DNA from: Microglena sp. YARC
Lineage: Eukaryota; Chlorophyta; Chlorophyceae; Chlamydomonadales; Chlamydomonadaceae
Direction of reading: 5' to 3'
Length of the DNA stretch: 64,000 nucleotides
Assembly (NCBI GenBank): GCA_022414725.1
Contig: CM039464.1
Span: 9,293,527-9,357,526 of the forward strand
Made by a program: the position numbers and the translations under genes. The notes below the pieces were generated by a model that saw only the letters and a list, made by a program, of their open reading frames with translations, did no database searches and was not told where the DNA came from. The first letter of the stretch is position 1, and every line of letters starts with the position of its first letter. Positions 45,796 to 56,405 of the stretch are shown here, in pieces.

Positions 45796-46604
45796 GCTGA
45801 TTGGCATCCCCCATTTGGTAGGATTTCCTCTTCTACTATTTCGTTGCTTTCAATGTGTATACGAGGTACACCCTGGTGGACCCTTCTATTACTAATACTT
45901 GTTTCTATGCATCCGAAGAACACAAGAAATGGATACACAACTTTTTTTATTTGCCTCCCAAATTGGACAGCTACAAAGCTGAGTCGGATACCGGAAACCC
46001 AGGTCGGATTCCGGTCGGTTTAACCGGAGCTGGCCCTCAGAATTGGTCAGTGCATACCGGAAGGGACTCGCAGATAGTTCTGGGCAAACCCACATTGGTA
46101 TTTGTGGGCTCCGGTATACCGACCATCAAATACCTCAATAGCGGAATACCGACCTGTTTGTTCTACCCTGCCCCCAATGAGGGCTTAACCGCAGTACTTC
46201 GCCCGACCTGGTGGGGGAGCGTCCCAGCAGGTACAGAAATGGAAAGCTATTACATACGCTATTACATTGGCTGTGTGTGTGGCATAGTTGATAGTGACCA
46301 TTCATTTGACTGGGCAGCACTCGCATGCAAAACAGTTGGACAATTATTTAAAATGTGTGGAGTGTGGTGTAGGAGTGTGCGTACTACCCATTTTTACTCA
46401 ATCCGCAGACAGTGAGCAGCTATAATGCTGGTCGACTGTTTTATCAATCCAATAGACTTGGCGTCTAGATGATTGAATGGTCGATTCTAGCCATGACTGA
46501 CTTCTTTAATAACTGGTCGACGTCACTATGAATATATACGGTAAATTGGATTGGACTGTTACATAATTGTTAAATAATCGTATTGTCACAGTACATTGGG
46601 TCTG
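45796..46604 (+). other. Unassigned stretch with a 186-codon open frame
   Basis: A frame is open from a GTG at 45855 to 46415 without an early ATG. It includes a doubled GIPT motif (GSGIPTIKY, NSGIPTCLF) and Trp-rich segments. I recognise nothing and see no splice sites that settle it. Repeated ATACCGACC/ACCGGTCGG motifs make part of it low complexity. Confidence 0.25.
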
Positions 46605-46790
46605 ATTGGATTGTTACATAATTGTAGAATTGCATTATTATTGTAGCACGAACTTAGGACCCTCGTGGGTAAAACGATTGTTTGGGTTCAGTTCATTAGC
46701 TGTTTTTCTTTTTATCTCCTGCTATCATGGTTGGGCTAGTCCCTTAAGCTTACTTGGCTACCCCTGGACTGTAACAACATACAGCGGAAT
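46605..46790 (+). repeat. Dispersed repeat R2, copy b
   Basis: Block-by-block match to 8270-8440: TTATTATTGTAGCACGAACT, GGGTAAAACGATTGTTTGGG, GGTTGGGCTAGTCCCTTAAG, CTACCCCTGGACTGTAACA. Confidence 0.7.
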
Positions 46791-47859
46791 GCATACGCCT
46801 GGCTTATCTGGCAAACCCGATTCTAAACGTTTTGAGTCGGTTTTGTCCACCGGTCTTACAGGTGTGGTAAACGTTTTCGGATGTCAGATGCTTGGCTTGA
46901 GCATCGGGTTTTGGCAGTCCGGAGTCTCTGGCTTAGACATCGCACAGGTTAACAGTGGTGGCCCACCACTGACACAGCAGGTGGTAGTTGACCAGTGCCC
47001 AACTGCCCGCTGCCCCTGCATACAGGTTTGAGCCCTAACTTGAACTTGGTTACATGGATCTAGCCAGCAATTTGGCTCCTCGCCGTCTTTGGCAGTAAAA
47101 TAAATCACCAGAGCCCGAGGGGGGGGCAAGAAAAAAGCTGCCGTACTGCACCTTCGCTTTGGATAGAGCCTATCCTCAAACTATATAAAACAAAGTTTTT
47201 TTTTGCCAAAAATAAAGTCGTACAAAAGTTAGAGGGGTCCAAAGTTTTTTTCAACCAAAGCGGCCCAAATCTTAACTTCGCGATAAATCACGTTTGGGTA
47301 ACCCAAGAAAGATGTAAGAGCATAACTGAAATGGGCTTTAAAAGACTCTTCCGAATGACCCCCATTTTAGGGGGGTAGGGTGAGGTAATTGGGTTTTAGG
47401 AGGGGGGGGCCGTGGGGGGGGGGGGGGGGGGGGGGTACAAAAACTTTTAGCCAACTTTATTTCCCCCTCTTTTTGTATGAAACGTCCACAATTCCAACTC
47501 CCATCTGAATCGGACACCATATCGAAGGTGCGGTCCAAAATCTGTCTATCTGCCCCCCCCCCCCCCTGCCAGAGCCCTAAAAATGTTTGAGCCCTGAAGC
47601 TTAAATTGCTGATGCAATAATTGTTTTGTTGTCCAAAATGTAGGGAGATATGTGCAGCCCGATTCAAAGCTTGTTTACCTTCCCAAAGGTCACACCCGGA
47701 CATCGTGCAGCCCGATTATAAAAGTACATACCCAAATCCGTATGCATTACGCTGCAGGTGAATGGTCAACCTGGTAACCTGCGTGCCCCTTCACTTCAGC
47801 AATCGTTGAAGGTAACCGTAGAAAGTGACATATGTTCCAGTTGTTGAGACGGTGAGCAG
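46788..47859. other. Possible exon, R1 copy and poly(G) segment
   Basis: 46788-47028 could be an exon (after ACATACAG, ending CATACAG|GTTTGA) encoding GMHTPGLSGKPDSKRFESVL and onward; unrecognised, weak. R1-like sequence lies at 47038-47112 (GGTTACATGG, GGCAGTAAAATAAATCACCA). Poly(G) at 47414-47435 is followed by GCCAACTTTATTTCCCCC, and a C14 run is at 47553-47566. Confidence 0.3.
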
Positions 47860-48158
47860 CAGGGTTGTTCCGGAGTCCGGACGCTGCATCCTGCGTCGTA
47901 GACATAACGTTAAAGGGTATGTTGTGCCCTGACTCCTAACGTCAGGAGGGTCCGTTGCGTCGTCTGAGGCAGGGTACGTCAGGAGGACCCCCAGCTCTGC
48001 TGCCTGAGACGCAACCTATTGTATAGCCTGCGTCCTGCGACGCAACTGACCCTTCCTCCTGGGAAGCGGACCCTCACCAGGTTGCATCTATCCTGTGACG
48101 CAACAGACCCATCAACGTTGCGTCTGTGATGGAGGATGCAGCGTCCTGAACAACCCTG
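47860..48158. mobile_element. MITE-like element with terminal inverted repeats
   Basis: Starts CAGGGTTGTTC (47860-47870) and ends GAACAACCCTG (48148-48158), with the complementarity extended by GGACGCTGCATCC near 47879 and GGATGCAGCGTCC near 48134. 299 bp, no ORF, with many internal GTTGCGTC/GACGCAAC words in both orientations. The CAGGG terminus suggests a hAT-type non-autonomous element. The 8-bp flanks (GTGAGCAG / GTCTAAGG) do not match well, so the target duplication is unproven. Confidence 0.6.
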
Positions 48159-48600
48159 GTCTAAGGACGCATGCTACGGCCTACAGGTCCGTTATTGGTT
48201 AGTTGCATCTCAGGGCTGACTTAATGGTCCCAGATAATCTGTTTCATAATCCAATTCGTATGGGACCACTGTGAACTCGTACTGATCCTGCTCATCGGAC
48301 AGAGCACTCAGAATCGAAATGACAACTTGTGAATGATTTATACTTCACAGTTGGAAAATATTTCAAAATGCCCAGGGGAATATAGATAATTATTTATTTA
48401 ACATGACGAGTCTACTCATGGATAACTTGTCAAGGGAGGGGGGGATGAATGAGCGAAGCAATAGACGGAGCCAACATCATTATTTTCTGAGAGTGCAAGG
48501 TGTTAATAATAAAGAGGTCTGCATTGTTTACGTTATGGCAAGCAACGAGACTGGACTGGCAATGACTGGAGCCAAGTAACCAAGTTCAAGTTAGAGAGGT
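48159..48600. other. 3' flank of H2B, no gene seen
   Basis: Unique AT-rich sequence without recognisable features apart from the H2B 3' end. Confidence 0.4.
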
Positions 48601-48616
48601 GGTGTTTATAAACACC
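48601..48616 (-). terminator. Histone 3' palindrome of H2B
   Basis: GGTGTTTATAAACACC, a perfect palindrome 43 bp past the H2B stop. It matches in position and sequence type the GGTGTT-N4-AACACC hairpin of H2A on the other side. Family knowledge: replication-dependent histone mRNAs of metazoans and volvocine algae end in such a hairpin instead of a poly(A) tail. Confidence 0.8.
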
Positions 48617-48659
48617 GTTTGATGGATTGATCTCTTGCCCAATCAATGTTCTTGGTTGC

Positions 48660-49028
48660 TTAAGCAGAGGTGAACTTGGTGACGGCCTTGGTGCCCTCGG
48701 ACACGGCGTGCTTGGCAAGCTCTCCGGGGAGCACCAGGCGCACAGCGGTCTGAATCTCGCGGGAGGTAACAGTGGGCTTCTTGGTGTAGCAAGCCAGGCG
48801 AGCGGCCTCTGAGGCAATCTTGTCGAAGATGTCGTTGATAAAGAAGTTGAGGATGCCCACGGCCTTGGAGCTGATGCCAGTGTCGGGGTGCACCTGCTTC
48901 AGCACCTTGTAGTTGTAGATCTTGTAGGTCTCCGCCTTGGCCATCTTCTTGGCCTTCTTTCTGCCTTCCGCAGTCTTGGCGGGGGCGGCCTTCTTGGCGG
49001 GAGCCTTCTCAGCAGCTTTGGGAGTCAT
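48660..49028 (-). CDS. H2B: Histone H2B
   Basis: 122 codons, intact, ATG at 49028 and TAA at 48660. The N-terminal tail is a short Lys/Ala-rich stretch ([20 protein letters not shown]). The histone fold shows [57 protein letters not shown] and the C-terminal helix with [16 protein letters not shown]. The Lys in AVTKFTSA is the conserved monoubiquitination position. It pairs with H2A in the nucleosome. It lacks the long tail of many land plant H2Bs. Divergent from H2A across a 268-bp promoter, so probably co-expressed in S phase. Confidence 0.98.
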   Translation of the reverse strand: MTPKAAEKAPAKKAAPAKTAEGRKKAKKMAKAETYKIYNYKVLKQVHPDTGISSKAVGILNFFINDIFDKIASEAARLACYTKKPTVTSREIQTAVRLVLPGELAKHAVSEGTKAVTKFTSA

Positions 49029-49296
49029 TGTAGTGAGTTCGGTGAATCAAGTAAGGTTGCAGTACAGGTTCCCACTGTCAAACGCGAAGTTTATATGCGT
49101 ATACTCGGTCAACGACAGGGTCAACGCGGACAACGGATCAGCAGGACCTAACCTAACAGGGGACAACAGGAGAGGGACATAATCACCCTCGGATCAGCAA
49201 GACCTGATCGGGGTGTATTTAGCCGTCCCCGCTGATTCAGCAAATTACCCCGACTCGCTTCATAAGCACGACTTTTCTTCACCACTCAAGACTACA
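49029..49296. promoter_or_regulatory. Bidirectional histone promoter
   Basis: Intergenic space between the divergent H2B and H2A starts. On the minus strand TATAAA at 49090-49095 lies about 62 bp before the H2B ATG. On the plus strand TATTTAG at 49215-49221 lies about 76 bp before the H2A ATG. CGGATCAGCA(G/A)GACCT is present twice in direct orientation (49134-49149 and 49190-49205), a candidate shared regulatory element. Confidence 0.6.
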
Positions 49297-49685
49297 ATGC
49301 AGGCAAGACCGGAGGCCGTGGAGGCAAGAAAGCTGTTTCTCGCAGCTCCAAGGCTGGACTGCAGTTCCCTGTGGGCCGCGTTGCCCGCTACCTGAAGAAG
49401 GGCAAGTACGCCGAGCGTGTCGGCGCTGGTGCCCCTGTGTACTTGGCTGCTGTCCTCGAGTACTTGTGTGCTGAGGTCCTGGAGCTGGCTGGCAACGCTG
49501 CTCGCGACAACAAGAAGACCAGGATCGTCCCTCGACACGTCCAGCTGGCCATCCGTAATGACGAGGAGCTGTCCAAGCTGCTGGGCTCCGTCACCATCGC
49601 CAACGGCGGGGTTCTGCCGAACATCCACTCTGTGCTGCTCCCCAAGAAGTCGTCCAAGAAGGAGATGGATTCCGCCTCAGTTTAA
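49297..49685 (+). CDS. H2A: Histone H2A, start codon out of frame by one base
   Basis: The frame encodes a complete H2[41 protein letters not shown], the fold with [13 protein letters not shown] and [20 protein letters not shown], the acidic-patch segment [10 protein letters not shown], and the tail [26 protein letters not shown] ending at TAA 49683-49685. The obvious ATG (49297) is followed by CAGGC, so it is one base off. A lost G after ATG (expected ATGGCAGGC) explains it, either as an assembly error or a real mutation. No other in-frame ATG lies upstream in the promoter. It is otherwise intact and closely spaced with H2B, so I take the gene to be functional. Confidence 0.9.
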
Positions 49686-49718
49686 ACACTCACGAACTTT
49701 TGTTCAAACGAACCAACC

Positions 49719-49734
49719 GGTGTTTTTAAACACC
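49719..49734 (+). terminator. Histone 3' hairpin of H2A
   Basis: GGTGTTTTTAAACACC followed by ACC, 33 bp past the H2A stop. Six-base stem and four-base loop; the same type is found past H2B. Confidence 0.85.
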
Positions 49735-50930
49735 ACCAAATCCCTAATGGAGGAAAAGCTGTGTAGTGAACCTGAAGGCAAGATGCTGGCTGGGATATCT
49801 ATTGTTCTGGTCGAAGGCATCCGTTGAGGAAAACTAACACATACAGGCAAGGGCACACGATGCAAGTTATCTGAAGTCACATGCCCATTAATGTATTGCC
49901 AAATAGTCACTCAATTAGTGTGCCGAAGCTTTCTGTGTGACCACAGACTGGCACCTGATTCAAGTAATTTAAAGATGTTTGATAACAGGAGGTAGCATCC
50001 TCCACGAAAAGTGGAGCGTAGCCGATCGATTAATTCTGAATATAGACTGTATATGACATAATTATTTCCTATTTATTCGGGGGGCCATCAGGAAGTTGCT
50101 CGTGTACCGCACGTTGAAATCGTGGCAGGAAGAGGTCTGAAGCCCCGGGAACCATCGAAAAAAGTCGAAAAATGTGTCGGGGTGGGGTAGATATCGACCC
50201 CTCAAAACAGAGGGGGGGGGGGGGGGGGGTCCGACGGGTTTCAGAAATTTCCTCTGGTGAAGACTGTTAGAGGCCAAAACTTCCTCAGCACTCGGTCTTT
50301 GACAAAATCAAGCAGACCTATGACACAAGCTCGACGAGATCTTTCCGAATCCACCCTTATTTCCGACACCGAGTAAATATGGAGGCGTGATCCTCTAGAT
50401 GCAAGTCGAGGCACCTGCCAGGCTGGCAGATCCTAGTACAGAACTCGAGCCGGTTTCGGAAATATCTTCGTAACTTCCTCACCAGACGGAATCTGACAAA
50501 GTTAAGCATACTCACGAAACTGATTCGACGAGAGCATTCCGAATCCGCGCCTGTTTTCGAGACTGAGTAAATGTGTAGTGGTAATGCTCGAGTAGTGACC
50601 TCCACAGGTTCCAAGTACACCAAGTGTGAAAGTTGAGTCAAAACAGAAACTCAATATTTCATCCCCAAACTTCTTGGTTATAAGGAGAGTACTTAGGTAT
50701 GCAACTTAGGCTTAACACAGCCTTCAAATTCTCAAGCACCAACACTAGCTAGCCCAGCTCAGAATCAGGACTGAGAAAGGGTGTTCGCTTGACCGTGTTG
50801 TGAAACTTTGATCAAATCCAAATGTGAGACTACAAATGGATTGAGCTCGTCGAAAGGATCACTAATTCACTATAGACCCTACTTTGACCCCCTAATTATA
50901 ATTCCTGAAGGAGAGATGCGGCCTTTGGCT
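49735..50930. repeat. Non-coding stretch with poly(G) and a diverged 190-bp duplication
   Basis: No gene seen. G18 at 50212-50229 is followed by TCCGACGGGTTTCAGAAATTTC. Two diverged copies of ACTTCCTCANCA... TTTGACAAANTNAAGCA... TCGACGAGA-x-TTCCGAATCC... GAGTAAAT lie near 50278-50375 and 50472-50570. Confidence 0.55.
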
Positions 50931-51540
<610 letters not shown>

Positions 51541-51603
51541 TCAACCCACACACAAACTGACAGCAACCGAAATCGCCGCCGTGCGCTCGTGCTTCTGTTC
51601 CTT

Positions 51604-52026
51604 TCATTTTCCACGCCTCTCGGCATCCCCTTGTGTGGATTTGAGGTGGAGGATATGTGCGCTGAGAAACTGTGCCACGGGTAGTGTGCCCTCCATCGAA
51701 GATGCGTCTCTTCTGCATGTTGTCAGTCGCGGCTCTGGGGTCTTGGGGTCTTGTCCGCCCTTCACACCGATTAGTAAACCGGCCTGTGGGTAATTCAGAT
51801 GTGAAGGCTGTCGATCTTCAGTCTTGGTTGTGTAGTTCGGAGTCGATGATGAAGAGTAGGCACGTGAGGGGTGGTTGGGGGGGTAGTGGGGAGGGTGTGT
51901 TTGCAGCGAACGGTGATCCGAAAGGATCCTGTGGGGCGGAAATGATGCCGAGGGGTGGCAAAGGGTTGGAACAGGAGTTACTAGCTGATGTGCAAGGTAC
52001 GATGTCTCATGGCACAATGATCTCAA
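51604..52026 (-). pseudogene. Ty1/copia gag N-terminus remnant (element B)
   Basis: The minus-strand frame is similar to the N-terminal gag region at 55690-55873 (shared NYTTKTEDRQ/NYNSKTPAEK segment, DPKG/DPFG-SP start). DNA also matches: GGTGATCCGAAAGGATCCTG here against GGCGATCCGAAGGGATCCAG there. Only the N-terminus is present. Upstream on the minus strand (52030-52260) lies possible LTR/leader sequence ending near TATATAAATCAGTCAATAACA. Confidence 0.5.
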
Positions 52027-53424
52027 AGTTTTAATGCAAGTTCTTTACAACGGTGTAAGCACGATAGCGGAGAAGATGCTATTAAGCGCAGCAGGCGCAA
52101 TCCTATAGAATAGAGATGTGTACTGCAAGGTACTGCAGTCACGTGCAGGCCACAGCTAGCCTGTGGCCTGGTGGCAGGCAACACGGGACCAGATGGGAAC
52201 AGGTACCGGTGTGCACTATGCCAACTCAGAGACTGATATATAAATCAGTCAATAACATCCCCCCCAATTCAAGGTATTCTTTTACTTGAAGAATTCCTGG
52301 AATTCACTGGGGGGCATAAGAAAATTATGTAGTGACTATTTGAAATCAGAGAAAGTTAGGGTCAGTACAGATAGCAGGAATTTGGGGGGGTTAAACGATT
52401 TATCCAAGTCGATGCTAAGGGGAAAGGGGTTTTCTCTGATATATTCTCAGAGTTGATCTACTAGATTAGCAGGTCTATAGATACCGGTAAACTTCTATGT
52501 GAAATAATAAAACTGCAGAGATGCTGCAGGCTAGGCTGCAGAGAGGCTGCATAGGGGTGAATTTAAACTGCAGGTAGGGTGCAAACTAGGTTGCAGGGCG
52601 GGGAGCTGCTAGGAAGCTGAAAGGAAACTGCAGATAGGCTGCAGGCTAAGTTGCGGGGAACAGAGTAATTCAAAGCACACGCTTTTGTGCTTTTGAGCGC
52701 TGACTTTTTGACCCCCTCTGCGCTTTAAGCGCAGTTTTTTGCAACCCCTTGTGGGCGCTGCAAGCAATTTTTGCGCTTTTTGCACTACAAAGCGCAGTTT
52801 GTTTTGTTTTCAAGTGCGCTAAAGCGCTGGCCAATTTGGCAATTTGAAGTACCCTGGCGGGGAACTGCTGGGAAGCTGTAGAGGAGAACTCCCAGGCTTG
52901 GTTAAAGCTTGTGGAGGTAACCTTGGTTACGAGAAGTGCATGATTCGAGACTAGAGGATTTGTTTTAGATAGGATGTCTGAACTAGTCCCCCCATAATTT
53001 GGGTGGATAGCTGAAGGGCTGTAACCTAAATTAAGGTATGTCAGACATCTGGTCGAGGCCAGTTTAATTCTAAATTCAAAGAGTTGGCTGCCTGTGAGAG
53101 TACATGGGGAAGTAGTTCACGCCGACAACATGTGGCATAAATTCTAATAAATTCTAGAGTGTTCAGGTCTTAAAACGGCAGAAAGAGAGCAATATCTTAA
53201 CTAGTTTACTATATATGTGCCTGACAGGGTGGGGACTGGGAATCTGGGATCCCAATATCTGGTGAGCTGTTCTGGAGGATCCACTGTTGCCAGGTGGTTG
53301 CTGAGGCTAGATCAGATGGCTTACTTGAGTGGTCCACCCCCATCTATGGGGCCATCATACTCTTCATAGTTGGTCCTAATCAGGATCTGGTCACTCTTCA
53401 TAGTTGGTCCTGATCATGATCTGG
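52027..53424. other. Non-coding region with CTGCAG-rich and GCGC palindromic repeats
   Basis: No gene. 52515-52650 holds degenerate GGCTGCAGG/AACTGCAGGTAGG repeats. 52675-52850 is packed with GCGCTTTT and AAGCGC words, including the near palindrome CTGCGCTTTAAGCGCAG at 52718-52734. 53350-53425 has a tandem repeat of CTCTTCATAGTTGGTCCTGA TCAGGATCTGGTCA. Probably remnants between retroelements. Confidence 0.5.
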
Positions 53425-53781
53425 TCACTGAGAAGTTCCATCTCGCTCTGCTCTGGCTTGTTGCAGAGTCAGGTTGTTCAGATGGTCAGGAAGATCAGGA
53501 GTGGGTGAGATGATTCGAAGGAGGTGACGTTGCTGAGTGGCTGGAGAGACAGTGGGGATGTCTGGTGGGTCCCCAACTTGCTGGTCTTCTGACAGGGGCT
53601 TGAACCCTTGTTCACGTTCCGCCATGCGTTGGGAGTAGACCTCTGGTGTTATTAGGTCTGGCAATCCTTCCACGTCACTGTCACTGTCAGTCTCTTCAAG
53701 GAAGTTCTCTGAAGTGGAATCAAGGTGTGGTGTGATGGTGAAAGGAGGGGATGTTAGTTCCAGCAGGGTCTTCATGGGCAC
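53425..53781 (-). pseudogene. Ty1/copia element A: low-complexity linker fragment
   Basis: 118 codons of acidic, Pro-rich sequence (ETDSDSDVEGLPDL, PDIPTVSP) in the place where copia polyproteins carry a variable linker between integrase and RT. It follows the protease region with no integrase in between, so an internal deletion is likely. Confidence 0.4.
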
Positions 53782-54805
53782 TGGGGGCAGTCACATGAGT
53801 GGGTAGGTGCTGCCCTGTCTCAGAGTCAGTGGCTGATGTAGATGGCTCAGGGGCAGGGGCAAAGTCTTGGAGATCTTGATCAGCCCTACTGGGGGCAGTC
53901 TCATGAGTGGGTGGGAACTGCCCTATCTCAGAGCCAGTGTGGGATGATGGAGCTTTGGTAACCATCATGATGTAGGCAGTGGGTGGTCCACTGGAGTGGT
54001 TACTGTGGGTAGCTGGCGAGTTTTGAGTGAGATAGAGTCCATGCCTTTCGGGGCATGATAGGAGTAGCTTGTTGCTAGACTTGTCAGGTATGGAGAGAAT
54101 GGCCTTGGTCTTGGACAGGTGGACTTGAAGATCTGGGCACAGGTTGGTGGCTGCATTGATGCAAATGATGTTGGGCATTTTGCAGTCAGCAAGGAGTACA
54201 CCATTCAGGATGATCAGTGCTTTGTCATGGCCCTTGATCTTGGCCTTCCCTATCTGCTTGCAGAAGATAGGTGGAGATCCTTGGTCTGCCAGCTGCAGCC
54301 TAACAGGCTGTGGGAGGTCCTGAATGTCATGCAGATAGGAGGTGTTACTTGTGGCATGGAAGTGGGCTGCAGTGTCTATGATCCATTCTGTCTGCAGTGC
54401 TGCTTGGAAAACTTCTTCACCATCTTCTATAGTGCAATCATCATCAGCACTCATATGCCCAAAGAATGTTGTGTCAGCCAGAAGGTCATATGGCAGGGAA
54501 AATGATACAGACTTGCCTCTGGTTGGTGCAGCAAAACTCATGGGCTGTGGAGTGTCTTCATTCAGTGCCAGAGAGAGGATGTTGTGCTCCTCATCCTCGC
54601 AGTCAGAGTTGGAGGTGGAGGTAGAGTGGTCACCATCAGCAACATGAGCATGGCGTCCTCTGCTTTGGCTTCTTCTAGGTCTTGGTCTCCTGTCACTTCT
54701 CCAGCGAGGTGGGGACTTTTTCTTGTCAGAATCCTTGTCATCACCTGATCTCTGCTTGGGAGGTGACTTTGATCCATTGTCATTTGTCAGCTTCATCAGA
54801 GTCAA
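53720..54805 (-). pseudogene. Ty1/copia element A: protease region
   Basis: 361 codons. A basic SR-like stretch (KKKSPPRWRSDRRPRPRRSQ) is followed by the protease: EWIIDTAAHFHATSNTSY (copia D-[ST]-[GA]-A active site, here DTAA), RLQLADQGSPP, GKAKIKGHDKALIILNGVLL, then NAATNLCPDLQVHL and the GLYLTQ end typical of the protease-integrase junction. The aspartic protease would process the polyprotein. No integrase HHCC or DDE follows. Out of frame with the gag part. Confidence 0.65.
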
Positions 54806-54822
54806 CTGGCTTAAAAGCCAGG

Positions 54823-55873
54823 TCAGTGTCCTCGCTGATGCATTCTCTGGAGCTGTGTCCTACTCCTCCATATATAGTTCCAGCAGGTCATCTTATTGTT
54901 GATGTCCCTTCTGTCTCTTGTGAGGAATCTGCTGTTGGCGTTGGAGGGTCTTCTGTACCTGTAGACTGCTGCAGCCAGCTCAGCTGCCTCTGGAGATGGG
55001 GAGGGGTCAACATTCTTTACCAAGCACCACTGGTTCATCTTGGTTTGGAGGATGGCAAAGGTAGTGACTTCATCAGGGTTGAACTGATTGATGTATCCCT
55101 CATATTCAGGACGGGAATTGAGTCCCTTGACAATGATGTTGAGAAATGTGGGGACAGAGCAGATGGGAGTCCCTTGGATCTGGGGAAGTTGGGAGTGCAT
55201 TAACTTGCGCAAGTCATATGCTCTGGAGAGGTAAGTCTGCAGTGGTTCATGACCAGACATGTATGGTGAGAGCATAGAGACTTGTGACAGTTGTTAGCTC
55301 TCGGGATCCAGCTTGCTCAGAGTAGAGAGAGTCCACGAACCTGAAAGCTTTAGTGGCCATGTCAGTATGGGCAAGAATGGCATGTTGGATTGCCTCTGAT
55401 ACTCGATCCAGAATCATCTTGAATGCCTTGTTGTTCTTGTAGGTGGAGATCCTGTTGGGGATACCACGAATTGAAACAGCTGGGCCAGCACCCGCAACAA
55501 CAGGGTAAGAAATGTCATCAGCAGGGTAACCGTCAGAGTTAGGAGGCTCGCCATTGACGACTGCTTGTTGGCAGTCAAAGGCGATGGCGATGCAGTCCCT
55601 GACGGACTTGAGGTCGAGGAGGATATGCACTCTATCTGGCGTTACGCCATGTGTATATGGTGGTGCCACTGAAGATCTTGGCGTTTTGCATGATGACTGG
55701 TGGATAGGGGTCTTCTCGGCTGGGGTCTTGGAGTTATAGTTCGGAGTGATGGATGGTGAGAGATTACGAGGGCGGGGCAGGGGAAGTGGGGATGGTGTGC
55801 TTGTGGGGATCGGCGATCCGAAGGGATCCAGTGGAGTGGTGAACTTCGAATGGTGAACTTCGCCGGTTGGCAA
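54823..55873 (-). pseudogene. Ty1/copia element A: gag with broken zinc knuckle
   Basis: Two overlapping frames: 55873-55247 (N-terminal, with DLKSVRDCIAIAFDCQQAVV and FRFVDSLYSEQAGSRELTTV) and 55275-54823 (LRKLMHSQLPQIQG, TFLNIIVKGLNSRPEYEGYI). The second ends in CWNYI. The rest of the CCHC knuckle (GGVGHSSREC) is readable in the next frame at about 54870-54840, so the zinc motif is split by a frame change. The middle Cys is Tyr. Gag forms the particle and binds RNA; this copy is dead. Confidence 0.6.
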
Positions 55874-55932
55874 TGTTCGGCAACAGGTGTAACAGCTCAG
55901 GATGCACTTAGCAGCCTGGGGGGTTAATCTAG

Positions 55933-56236
55933 TGTAACAAGCTACGTGATGTATGTTTATGTGTAAGTCGATATGCGTAAGCTAGCAGAACAGTAAGGGG
56001 GTTACCTAGATAGGGGATGTAGAGCTTGCTTGGAAAGAACGTCTTCGTGGTAGGAGTAGAAGGGTTCGTTCCGAGTATCTCGTGTCTATGTGCGCAACGA
56101 GTGCGTTGTGAGAGATGAGGCAGTACATAGGTATGGTACTGTATCATGTGCGTTCGTCACGTGGCTTACGGGTACGGGGTACCCGTATGCCTTGCTGGAC
56201 GGCCAGAGTACCCATGAAGGGTTCTGTACCGTTACA
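55933..56236 (-). mobile_element. 3' LTR of Ty3/gypsy element
   Basis: 304 bp. On the minus strand it begins TGTAACGGTACAG and ends GCTTGTTACA, so it has TG...CA ends and a 6-bp TGTAAC/GTTACA inverted terminus. It directly follows a polypurine tract. The other LTR lies beyond the right edge of the window. Confidence 0.8.
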
Positions 56237-56252
56237 CTCCCCCCCCTCCAGA
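56237..56252 (-). promoter_or_regulatory. Polypurine tract of the gypsy element
   Basis: Minus strand reads CTGGAGGGGGGGGAG immediately before the LTR TGTAAC. In LTR elements this tract primes plus-strand DNA synthesis. Confidence 0.75.
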
Positions 56253-56405
56253 AGAGATGCGGACCCCGCATCTGATTGTAATAGAGGTGGGATGTGAATA
56301 CCAGTCGTCGTCGTATGTGCCGTGCTCAAAATATACTTGATGAAACAAGTTGGTTTCGGAGAGAACCATTTAACATCCCTTTTGAGTACTCCGAGAAAGA
56401 CAACT

